From contig JBBELK010000216.1 in the NCBI GenBank assembly GCA_037783545.1, positions 248,001-312,000 of the forward strand: a stretch of DNA of 64,000 nt, given 5' to 3'. How positions within the stretch are numbered: position 1 is the first letter of the stretch; each line of letters starts with the position of its first letter. The position numbers and the translations under genes are program-made. The DNA comes from Henricia sp. BOLD:AAB3569 (lineage: Eukaryota > Echinodermata > Asteroidea > Spinulosida > Echinasteridae). The notes below the pieces were generated by a model. The model ran no database searches. It was not told where the DNA came from and was given only the letters and a program-made list of their open reading frames with translations. Of the stretch, positions 34,144-44,100 are shown piece after piece.

Positions 34144-34517
34144 GGCAGTCTGTGAAAGTCGGACCCTCCGGATCTTTGTTAAAAATTGATATTTAACGAA
34201 CAAAAAGTACCTAGTTTGACTTCTAAATACGCTTACATACCTTTTACCACCATTTATTGCACCAATTTGTAATCAAACACCACATCGACTATCCACAAAG
34301 TGAAATTTTCGAAGAAATAGGCGTAGGAAGTGCAGGACACTAAGAAAAAGAAATTGGTTTTTTTCCACGCCGGATCTTTAAAAAATAAGGCCTGTACATG
34401 GCGGTAAAAGGTATGGAAGCGTATTAAGAAGTCAAACTAGGCACTTTCTGTTCATTAAATAGCCATTTTTGAAAAAGATCCGGAAGGATCCGGAGGGTCC
34501 GTTTTTCACCCACACCC
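34144..34517. mobile_element. 'GACCCTCCGGATC' MITE at the HYKK stop codon
   Basis: It is a second copy of the element at 28423-28815, very similar along its whole length, with arms TGTGAAAGTCGGACCCTCC and GGAGGGTCCGTTTTTCACC. The flanking 9-mers are TTCTAAAAC (34135-34143) and TTATAAAAC (34518-34526), a target duplication with one mismatch. The left 9-mer contains the HYKK stop codon TAA, so the HYKK 3' UTR starts almost immediately in MITE sequence. Confidence 0.88.
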
Positions 34518-34654
34518 TTATAAAACAAAACATTCGCTGGTGGTGTGTAAAGATCATTGCTAAAATGTATGAAAACATGTGTAGACCTAGTAACCTTGGC
34601 AACAAACAAATCGTGACGTTTTTACTTTTGTGCTCTTCCCACCGAGAACGTCAC

Positions 34655-34745
34655 AAAGGATATAGAGACGGCGCATGCTCGAGCTGGTAGACCATCTATA
34701 CGTTTTGACAGGTCTCTGGTTCAAATCCCGACTTGAACCACATTT
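34655..34745 (+). repeat. tRNA-like remnant
   Basis: GCTCGAGCTGGTAGACC resembles an A-box/D-arm and CTGGTTCAAATCCCGA a T-arm with B-box. The anticodon and acceptor stems do not pair well, so it is probably a tRNA-derived repeat. Confidence 0.4.
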
Positions 34746-35914
34746 CTTTTTTTATCTCGCTCCATATTCAATTTTACATACAATATTTCATTTCACACCA
34801 GGAAAACTAACATAAATGGTCGTCGTAATAAAGTATCGATGAGTTTATTCCAATACACGAACATCTATCTATCTACTAAAATGTTTACAACCAAACTCCA
34901 GTTAAATAAAAACAGAAAAAAAGAAATACTCCCGAAAAATTCACATTTTTATGTGTTACGAAACAAATGCACAATTTAAAAAAAGTTTGCAAAATTTTCT
35001 GCGTGGGGCACATCCGGTGGTGGGAACGTTTTCTTTTTTGAAAATTATTAAACAATGCAACAATATAAAAAAACTTACCACATTTCCCTATTACTTATAG
35101 AAAATAGACTATACTCCACCTCAGTAATAATGTTAGATCAACTCAAAATATACAGACAACAAATAAATTGATCATTGATGATTGCAACAAAAAAATGGAT
35201 TTGAAAGAATGCACTATTATAAGATTTAAACACTGTGGGGAAAACTACAAACCATTGCATTTATTTTTGGCAAATTTGTTATACAGATTCCACAGGGCAG
35301 AAAACAAGGGGATGATTTATCAAAAACACAAGAGCATTGCAATGACACACACACAAAAAATCAAAATAAAATATTTTCTCTCAACTGTATGCAAACACAA
35401 TTAGTACCTGGCAGAAAAAACACAAAAACCATAAATGAGTCTTTCCAATATGCCTTTCTAAAAACCCTTTGTACAAATTTCCAATATATGCTCGTAACCG
35501 GGACGGCCTAAAATGTAACAAGTTACATTTTAGAAAGGCATGTTGTCACACTATTTATAACCCTTTTTGGACCTAAGTTATCTCTTCAGAACAACTGACA
35601 CTGATTTCTTTTATTTTAAGACCAGACAAAGGTATTTTCTGGAAAATTTGGTCTGTGTTGCCAAAATACTCTTTTTACTGTGAAAAAACACAAGGATCAG
35701 AATGACACCCTTTAAGTAACAAGACAAAGCATCACACCTAAGTATACAAGTGTAAAATTTAAATCATCTCATTTAAATACTTTTGGTAAACTACGAACAA
35801 AAAAATCCACTTGCACTGGATGATTAAAGAAAGACTATTCAAGCACTTATTTTAAATGAAACGCTACAGTTGTCAAAAACCACTTAGTTCAACGTTGGCA
35901 CATGAGGTCAAAGG
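34746..35914. other. 3' flank of TXNDC12, AT-rich
   Basis: This is AT-rich non-coding DNA downstream of the TXNDC12 stop on the minus strand, presumably including its 3' UTR. No repeat with clear ends was found, apart from a short inverted pair around 35445-35545 (TGCCTTTCTAAAA / TTTTAGAAAGGCA). Confidence 0.5.
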
Positions 35915-38900
35915 TTAAAGTTCATCTCCACCACTAACACCAAGTTCATTCAGAGCTTTATGCATGGTGTTTAAAACTACAAGAGAATCAGACAAGAATT
36001 AATAAATTTCAAATTAACACTGGCAGCTTTCGTTGACAACTTGAAATTCCTCTATAAATGTCTAAATGATTACCCCCTCCCCACCACCCCCCACTACAAA
36101 ATGGCCAACAGGGGTAACAATGAGTTGACTAGGGAGGGAGGTTCAAGGCTTTCCACTCTATAGACTATCAGATAGCTGCCATCTTGTGGGGCACCTTTTG
36201 TTACTTAAACTGTTCAACAATGTAAGCACACAATATGTGCAACCATGCATGTCCTCAAGGAACAAAGAAACTGCCCACAAGATGGTGGCTATTCGATACG
36301 GTCTATAACCGGCTGTTGCTGGATCTGTTTAGTAATATTACACTTCAAAGCTAGTAATTTGGGCTAACCAAGAAAATCATAAAATTGTTATTTGTTAATT
36401 CTTTTTATTTTTTTAAATTATTTTTTTAAATATTCCCCCCCCCCTTACCCTAATTTGAAATCTGCCCTGAGCATGGACAATAAAGGAACATACATATTTT
36501 TAAAATAAAATGAGTCTCTGTTGTTTGAACTTACCTCCTTGTGCATCCGAGTAATAATACTTGTACTTTTTATTTCCCTGTTCATTGATGAGATTGGTCT
36601 GTACTTCACCAGCAGAATCCAAGAAGAGAATGCGGGGGATGTAGCCCCCATCAGGCACGTATTTACTGTCTGTTGGCTCCTCATCATCCTAAGGTAAAGG
36701 GGACAGGCGAACCTCGATAATAAGAGCACTGTTAATACAACATTCTGCTTATAACCAGGACAATTCTAGGTCCCATGCCTTTGTTCTACATTTTTTCATT
36801 CCTTATAATACAAGATTTCTGTTATAATGAGGTAATCTGCAAATTTCCAAGGGCCTCTTATTAACAGGGTTTGACTGTATAAATTTTCTTTAAGACCACT
36901 TTGTCGGAATAGCCACCCTGGGCTACAATTTTTTTACTTCCCCACTTTTAAACCACATCCATTGGCTACATTTTCTTAGGGGGGAGGGGGAGGTGAGGGG
37001 AGGGGAGGGAGGGGGGTGGGGGAGGTGAGGGGGGGGGTAAGGGGGGGTAGGGGAGGTGAGGGGGGAGGGGGGGGGGGGGGGGGGGCGGGGGGGGGGAGGG
37101 AGGTGAGGGGGGCGGGGGGGGGGGGTGGGGGCAGCTTTTTCAGGGCAATACAAAAAATATGTATCGTGATTTTTCAGTGGGGCACATTTTGGGAGACTAA
37201 CTTCCGCCAAACAGTTTTTTTTTTATAACCACTTTATGCATAATTAACATCTTACCAATACATTGACCATTATGAACAGCTTACTGAGGTCCGTAATTTT
37301 CTGGGAGGATTCAAACTTGGGCTTCAAAGCTGGAAATAGAGAACAGAATCATGATTCAGTGAAATGTTCATTGCTTGATTTGAACTACGTCATGTACAAT
37401 TGGTTGATTTCTCTTGATATGTTTAATACTTTATAGAGTATTAAAAGGCAAATCATAATTTGAGACCCGACTGCGTAAAATGAGTCGCAACCAGTACTTG
37501 TAATGACTCAGACTCGAGACTCGGGACTCGAGTCCCGTATTTCACTGACTTGACTCAACTTGAAACTCGAACCTCAAATGACTTGACTCAGACTTTTATG
37601 CATTTTTTGTCATTTTGGGTACCAAATTGTATTTCAGCGCTACAGAAACCCTGGACAAAGTAACATAAATGCGAGTTTCAACATTTAGACTCATTTTGAA
37701 ATTAGCATTCAACAAATTTCCTGTTATGACCAATTTGCCTGACTTGACTTGAGACTCGAAGGCAGAGGAAGACTCGTTACAACCCTGGAAATCAGCAGCA
37801 GATCCAGGTCCGTTACAATACGAAAATACAATGGAAATTTCGAGCGGTGCCCAGTTACCACCTAGAATGTCCATTTTAGCACTTTAACTGCCTGGATCCT
37901 CCACGTATTTCTGGTTATTGTCACAAAAACTTAGCCCAAACTGTGCAACATTTGACCGATTTCACGGTCGGGCCACATTTACCGGTGTGAAGTTGGTTAC
38001 TTATTCGACGTTCGACGTTCAATATTCAATAGGGAGCTGTTACTTATTCAACATTCAATAAGGAGCTGTTACTTATTCGACATACAAATGCACAGAATTT
38101 TATTTCAAAGGGTCAAATGCCCCTCCCTGGGGCATGCAAAACGTGACCAAACCCCCACCTACGGGATGGGGTTTGGGGGAACCAATTGATAGGTGTATAA
38201 GTAACAGCTCCTTATTGAATGTTGAATAAGTAACAGCTCCTTATTGAATGTTGAATAAGTAACAGCTCCTTATTGAATATTGAACGTCGAACGTAGAATA
38301 AGTAACCAACTTCACACCGGTGCCACATTTTACCTATTATTTGCTTGCTTACCCTTGCACGCTCCACACCAAGACTTGTGTATGATCAGCATAAGAGGCT
38401 TTCCTCTGTGGGTGAAAACAGAAAGTGAAGTAATTACTTGTCAATTTGGGCAACAAAATGATCTGCAAACTAAAGGCTGTTACGAAATTAGAGAAATAAC
38501 CTACGATGTTTTAGACTGCGTTAAGCCGTCTGGTAATGACCACCATTCAATATCGTCTCCAAATCCTGTCAAAGAGAGAACAGAGAAAAAAAAACAGTAA
38601 AGTATGATGTGCGGCTTGGGATATAACTCAATTAAAAAAGCAGACCCAAGGCTCATTCTCAGGGTAGTGAAGGGAGGCAGACCCCCTTCCCACCCCCAAA
38701 CATGCCAAATGAGCACTTGCGCCTTCCTTTTGAAGTTTTCCTAATACTACGGTAAGAGTTAAGAAGTTAATCAGAATTTGTTTTCTTTAAAATGACACAT
38801 CAAGCATTCTTTGTCAAGCATTGGAATGTGCAGATTTAATGGAAAAACCCAAAATGTCGAGTGGGACAGTTCCAAGTATTGTTGGGACCGTGGCCGTAGT

Positions 38901-39628
38901 TAATTTGGGGTGTTGTTGAAACCCGGAGGTCGGAGGTAACCCGGAGGTAGAATTTGTTGTGACCGTGTAGTACATGCTACAACCTACCTCCGGCTTGTTA
39001 TTTTAATACTGCGTAGCTCCGGGCCACCGTCAACGCACCAACTACACGTTAGCAAAAACAATCTACCTCCGGGTACCTTTGGGTACCTCCGACCTCCGGG
39101 TTTTATAAATTTCCGTTAATTTGGTGCCAGTAAAAGGCAGTATTAGCCGGTTAAAGGCAGAGGCTCGTCAGCAATGCTCGCGCGCCAAATTCGTGCCACG
39201 AAATGCGCAGCTCCATGCCTTTGCTATGGAGCTGCATATTTCGTGGCACGAATTTAGCGCGCGCGCATTGCTGACGAGCCTGTGCCTTTAAATACAGATA
39301 AGCGATCAAATTCTTGTTTGACCACGCCCACCTATCTGCGACCGACCGGCGACCACACTTGACTTACACCATGGAGGAAGAAACACACGCACTGACCATG
39401 CTGACGCAGTTTCCGTTCTAAAAAAACTTTTCGGGTGTTACATTTGACGGTCTTGTGAATATAAAATGAGTTGCACTGATTCCGACTCATCTTCGTTTTG
39501 CACCGTGGCCCTTCTAGCTTACCATTCCCTTGAGCTTGAGTTCCCTCCGTACCAGCGTGGATAACGGAGGGGAAAATCGTGACGAGAGTGATGAATGTTG
39601 CTGTCCACGTACACATGTTGGCCGCCAT
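35915..39628 (-). CDS. TXNDC12: TXNDC12 (ERp18/ERp19-type thioredoxin, 6 exons)
   Basis: This is a small ER-lumen thioredoxin-fold oxidoreductase that catalyses disulfide exchange. Exons in transcript order: 39628-39523, 38565-38505, 38405-38353, 37329-37256, 36688-36535, 35976-35915, giving 169 aa (human 172). The N-terminus is a signal peptide (MAANMCTWTATFITLVTIF then PSVIHAG). Mature motifs are GFGDDIEW, the active site HKSWCGACK with CGAC, FIMVNVLDDEEP and PDGGYIPRILFLD (cis-proline region). The C-terminus is GGDEL, a KDEL-type ER-retention signal, where human ends in EDEL. The ATG at 39628 has A at -3 and G at +4. Introns are crowded with MITEs, two of which lie within about 22 bp of splice sites. 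It is convergent with HYKK. Confidence 0.96.
36159..36307. mobile_element. TATAGACC-ended palindromic MITE, copy 2
   Basis: It carries TATAGACTATCAGATAGC at one end and the inverse of TATAGACCGTATCGAATAGC at the other, with the same centre as 30320-30471 but reversed (CATGTCCTCAAGGAACAA). It is in the last TXNDC12 intron. Confidence 0.82.
36704..36877. mobile_element. Pogo-like MITE next to TXNDC12 exon 5 acceptor
   Basis: The right end read inward is CAGTCAAACCCTGTTAATAA, preceded by TA. The left end CAGGCGAACCTCGATAATAA is its diverged inverse. The left end lies about 16 bp from the acceptor of exon 36688-36535, so it forms part of the branch/polypyrimidine region of that intron. Confidence 0.7.
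36978..37131. repeat. 150-bp G-rich tract in a TXNDC12 intron
   Basis: There is an almost uninterrupted run of G with scattered A and T, including GGGGAGG and GGTGAGG words. On the transcribed minus strand it is C-rich. The plus strand could form many G-quadruplexes. Its length may be poorly determined in assembly. Confidence 0.9.
37440..37795. repeat. Repeat-like block rich in GACTTGACTC / GAGACTCG words
   Basis: ACTTGACTCA, GACTCGAGACTCGGGACTCG and GACTTGACTTGAGACTCG recur, and the right edge reads ACTCGTTACAACCCTGG, resembling the end of the MITEs at 23864 and 44960. It is probably a degenerate member of that family. The left end is not defined. Confidence 0.45.
37981..38321. mobile_element. 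341-bp mini-foldback with internal tandem repeats and 9-bp target duplication
   Basis: The terminal arms start ACCGGTGTGAAGTTGGTTAC and end with the exact inverse. Each arm contains copies of a unit with GAGCTGTTACTTATTC (two on the left, three on the right, inverted). GCCACATTT directly repeats at 37972-37980 and 38322-38330. The right border is 21 bp from the donor of TXNDC12 exon 38353-38405. The architecture, repeats stacked inside TIRs, mirrors the large foldback at 46285 on a small scale. Confidence 0.92.
38919..39102. mobile_element. Palindromic MITE with AACCCGGAGGTCGGAGGT ends
   Basis: The left arm AAACCCGGAGGTCGGAGGTA and the right arm TACCTCCGACCTCCGGGTTT are inverted. Inner GTAACCCGGAGGTAGA pairs with TCTACCTCCGGGTACC. 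It is in TXNDC12 intron 1. Confidence 0.8.
39151..39291. mobile_element. TTAA-type palindromic MITE, full copy
   Basis: It runs from TTAAAGGCAGAGGCTCGTCA to GACGAGCCTGTGCCTTTAA with nearly perfect arms and the centre CATGCCTTTGCTATGG. It is in TXNDC12 intron 1. Confidence 0.87.
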
Positions 39629-39699
39629 GTTTTCAGAATTAGGCACATGAGGGCGCTCTTTGCGCTGCCTAAACTTTGTAGTCTACTAGCAGACGACAC

Positions 39700-40480
39700 T
39701 GTGCAAAAAAGACAACCAACCACACCCATCACGACCACACCCCCAAAAAACAAAAATAAAACAAAGAGTACAATTTGTGGAGTAGTTAATTTTTTGGGCA
39801 CGACAATTAAAAGTTAGTCAATGTAATAATGAGCCAAACTTTGTTAGGAGTGCACTTTTTAATCCCATATGGTATTGTAGCTCCACAAAAAGCTGACATG
39901 TAAGAACATGTGATTTTATTATATGAGATTATTGTCCAAAGGTATTTAGGGTATACAATGTTTATTTTTTTACAGTTACTACAGTCTATGGTGATGTGGG
40001 ACAATGGAAGGAATAAGCGACTGTAAACAAAAAGTCAATTAAAATCTCATTTTTTATTCTATTAAATGTTTACTTGAACAAAATATATATATAAACAAAC
40101 ATGTCACACAATGATGCCCTAGCTTCAGGCTGCAAGTAGCCTTAACAATTGCCATGAACTGTCATTAACTAAATTAACATAATAGTCGGCCTTTTCAAAA
40201 ATAAATTTGGAAGGACGATCATTCAATTGAATTTTTTTATGGCTTTTTAGGGTACTTTTGGAGCCGAAAAGCATTTACTCTACGACACAGTTTTGTTGAA
40301 CTTGAAACAATTCCGAAAGACACAGTGATTCAATCACCAAATCCGGCTTGCCAAATAATTATATTTTTAAAATGAAGCTAGAAGATAAAGACTCTACTAG
40401 ACATAAAAAAGAGGACTCATAGTAAACTAATCACAATAAATTCCAGCTCTACAGATGTAGTACATGTACTATAGAAATGC
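39700..40480. other. Intergenic region between TXNDC12 and UBE2U
   Basis: This is AT-rich sequence upstream of TXNDC12 and downstream of UBE2U. I see no gene or bounded repeat in it. Confidence 0.5.
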
Positions 40481-40504
40481 ATTTGCAATACACACATGTA
40501 TACC

Positions 40505-40688
40505 CAGCATATGTGGCAAAGGGACTCCCCCTCCCCCTAACGCCCCTATACCTGAACACACTCTTTCCTTTTGTTAACGCAGCAGCACCCCAAAAAACTG
40601 AAAGGAATTCCTTGAAAATTCCTTGGATGTTTAAGACACAATTGGGGAACAATGGTAGAGGGGATGCCCTCTGCCACATATCATGCTG
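40505..40688. mobile_element. CAGCAC/CAGCAT-ended MITE, intact copy
   Basis: The left end CAGCATATGTGGCAAAGGGA and the right end, inverse of CAGCATGATATGTGGCAGAG, frame a body with TTTCCTTTTGTTAACGC and AAAAACTGAAAGGAATTCC. It serves as the intact reference for the interrupted copy at 30278. Confidence 0.8.
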
Positions 40689-40720
40689 CATATGTACACA
40701 TGTACAATAAGATATTACAA

Positions 40721-40890
40721 CAGTGGTGTATCCAGAAATGGTTCCAGGGAGGGGTCAAGCCCTTCAAATTCTGTATGTCAGATGGTTACAGACAGACGGA
40801 CACATGTAATGCAATACATTTTGTTTTAATGTTGGTGTCACAGCTGATCCCCAACTCACCCCTCCCCCGCCCCCTCTGGATATGGCTCTG
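40721..40890. mobile_element. MITE with CAGTGGTGTATCCAG end and 5-bp target duplication
   Basis: The left end CAGTGGTGTATCCAGAAATG pairs with the right end CTCTGGATATGGCTCTG. TACAA repeats at 40716-40720 and 40891-40895. The end sequence resembles the CAGGGGCGGATCC element at 48654. Confidence 0.75.
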
Positions 40891-40924
40891 TACAAATAAT
40901 AAGCATGCTCATGCACTCATTTCT

Positions 40925-41065
40925 TTAAAGGCACAGGCTCGTCAGCAATGCGCGGGCGCCAATTTCGTGCGACGAAATACGCAGGTCCATGCCTTTGCTA
41001 CATGGTGCTGCGTATTTCGTGGCACGAATTTGGCGCGCGCATTGCTGACGCGCCTGTGCCTTTAA
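40925..41065. mobile_element. TTAA-type palindromic MITE, full copy
   Basis: It runs from TTAAAGGCACAGGCTCGTCA to GACGCGCCTGTGCCTTTAA and lies 86 bp past the UBE2U stop codon. It is very similar to the copies at 17481 and 39151. Confidence 0.87.
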
Positions 41066-41151
41066 ACCATCTTAAATTCTTTTAAATGGCATTTTATCCG
41101 GTAAAAACCCGTAAAATTGCTCAGCAAAAAACAAGTATCTGGTACACGACT

Positions 41152-44100
41152 TTAAAACTCCTCCATGAGTTCTCCTTCATCTAGATTGGCCGTCCAATCA
41201 ACGAGGTCATCAACCTCTTTCTCCCAAGGCTCACCTGTCTCACTTTGGGCAGTAGAGGGCGGTGGTACTGTGGTGAAAGTTAAGAAGCACAAAAAGTTAA
41301 TTTTAGAACAATTAGTTTTGCGTCAGGAGTTTTCACTGTAAAATTTAATGCTGCACAACATTTAGTACTTAGATTAAGTGCAAGTACTCACTCAGATTTG
41401 TACTGGAAGTGCGTAACGGTAGGTAAATCTTTTTCATCTTATTGATGTGATCTAGTTTCTTGTCCTGTGAGTCCGGTTTACTGGGTTTGGCAGCAAAGTT
41501 ACCGTACATCAAGGAATTGTGCCTGCCGAGAAAAGGTAAAGTGTGTAGTTTTATATTAGTTTACGGTGGGGTACCTTGGCCGAGTGGTTAGGGCCACTGA
41601 CTCGCAATCATGGGTGAAAACTTGGGGTTGCGGGTTCGAATCCGGGTTCGAATCCGGCTGCGGTACCTGTGCCCTTGGGCAAGGCACTCAACCACACTTG
41701 CTCCATCCTTCGGAAGGGATGTAAAGCCGTTGGTCCAGTGTGTTAGGTAATGGTAACGCACTCTAAAGATCCCAGAGCATTCTTTCGTGAAGAGCACGGG
41801 GATTCCCCGGTGTCTCTGGCCATTTCTAATTCTAATTCTTCATGGGTTTCCTCACGCTTACGAGTGACAGTGCAATGAGCACTATTGAGGAATCTTTGGT
41901 ATGAATACCAGAAAGAAATAATAATAATAATAATATAAACAACACAATATTGTAATCAATAGCAAAGAATGAGAAGAAAACAAGATTTTTTTAAGGGGGA
42001 GTGAGTGGGTAGATGGGTGGGTTCGTTGCTTGGTTATTTTCCTTGAATCAGCATGGGATATAAAAACTAATAAATGAGTAGCTGCAATTAATTCATTTTT
42101 TTTTTACAGCTGTTTAAGTTTTATTTTAAAATCTTTATTTGTGTTTTCTGAAGATTTTATGCTGCCTGAAAAATTGATGACAATCCTCGCATTCTTTTAA
42201 AATAGAAGTTTTTTAAAATTTCAGAATAATCTTGAAAACCTAACCTCATTCACACATTTTCTGCATAAAACGTTAACTACAGCAGATTTTGTTTCATAGT
42301 TTGCATCAATGTATGATAAAGAATGAAATCTTGGTGTGCTTACTCTTGTAACTGTTTCTTCATATGCTCTTGTAATTCCACTAAAGGGAGACCAAAATGG
42401 GCCGTCTGCAACTTGGGGTCGTTCTTAATTGCTTCCAACACTGAAACATAGAAAAAATAAATACACCGTAAAGAATTTAAAAATAAAAATAAAAAATGTC
42501 TTATCAAATTAAACCTATTAAGCAGTGGCATCGGCAGACTTTTTGTAGTGGGGGCAAAACATTTTATTGGTGGGCTATTTTGCATTCTAACCCCTTGCCC
42601 CCTTCCCCCTTCCCTGTTGACGCTTCTTCAATTAGTGTAATTACTAAGACACTCACATGGATTTTTCATGCTGGCCTCTGACTTGCTTGTAGCAATACCA
42701 CTCCATGTTGTCAGGTAATCATCAAAGGATATCCTGGCCTGTCTCGGCTGGGTGGATTTCGGGCGCTCTATAGGCTCACTGTCATCAGGTTCGATACCAA
42801 GTTTTTGGTTAGTATCGTCTTGCAAACTCTGCCCAGCTGAACAAAAAATAGAGGAGGAATCTTTCATGTTTGGTTTTCGTTAACACGGATAAAATAGAAA
42901 GAAGGCAAAGTTATAATCACAATATTGCAAGTCTCATCCAAACTTTGCTTGTTCAAGTTAACTGTCATAGATAAAAACAAGGGATGGAATGCAATATAAC
43001 TGTCTTTGAGACACAACATATGCCATAACTGAAATGAGGGGTTTAAAGTCTGTGTGTCTTATTGCAGGATAAACTAATTTATTATGTCTCAGAAGAAGTC
43101 TTAAGTGTCAAGATATCTTAACTTTCTTTCTTCAGTCCACCCAACTTTAGAAGTGATGTTAAAAGCTATTTAAATTGTTTAATATTTTAACAAGATAACG
43201 GCAGTATTTACCATGAACCCTCTGGCTCGCTGTTACACATTCCACCACCATCTGTCTGTAGAGATCTGGTGAGTCTCTTAAGATGCTACAAGCCTCTGGG
43301 TTAACTGCATCGTCCATTACAGGATAGGACAACAGACACTACAAGGAAAAACAATCAAACCAACTAAAAACAAACATTTATTTAAGAGCAACTTCGCAGT
43401 AGCTCCAGAGCAGCCAAGTAACCCTCCTAGACTTTGCAACAGATTCCTTGAAATTGACCGACTCATGACTTCCACTAAAACAGACTAAAAAAAACTCCTG
43501 GATTATCGATAACAATCTCACAGATTATTGGATGACTAAAGTTGGAAAATTTATTTCTTTTCTGGCCACTTTGTCCAAAATCTGGAGAAAAAAATTGGCA
43601 GCTCTATAGCTTTACAAATTGTCTGCGTACAAACATTAAAACCTTTAATCAGATACAAATGGCAGAGAGTGAGATTGGAGGCTGGCAAACATGAAGCCAG
43701 AGAATGATTATAGGACCCTTTGCACCGGCGGCCATGATGGAGGAAGTTTTCCATATTTAAATGTTACAATAGACACATGGTGACAATGTGACTGCCCCCT
43801 GTCATGGCCGCCCATGCAAAGGGTCTATTGATTTATGGCACAATGAGCAGGGGTAACACAAATGGTCTTCAGACACTCAAACTAAAACTGATCACCTGTA
43901 TTGCAAGGAGGACCGACTGTATGCTGTATGATTCTTTCCATGCTTCATGATCATCAAGGAAATCCACACAGGGACGGCCGGTGTTCATATCAACTGAGAA
44001 AATAAAACAAACACAAACAAGAGTTTTATCACCAACTCAAACTTCTAAGCACTTCCTGATATTAGGATTTACACACAGTTACAAATATTTTTTTGAAGAA

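Noticed and set aside
36923-37228. Proline-rich and glycine-rich frames on both strands
   Set aside because: They translate the G-rich intronic tract of TXNDC12 and have no coding support.
39646-39648. An earlier non-ATG start for TXNDC12
   Set aside because: The in-frame upstream codon is GTG. The ATG at 39628 has a better context and leads directly into the signal peptide.
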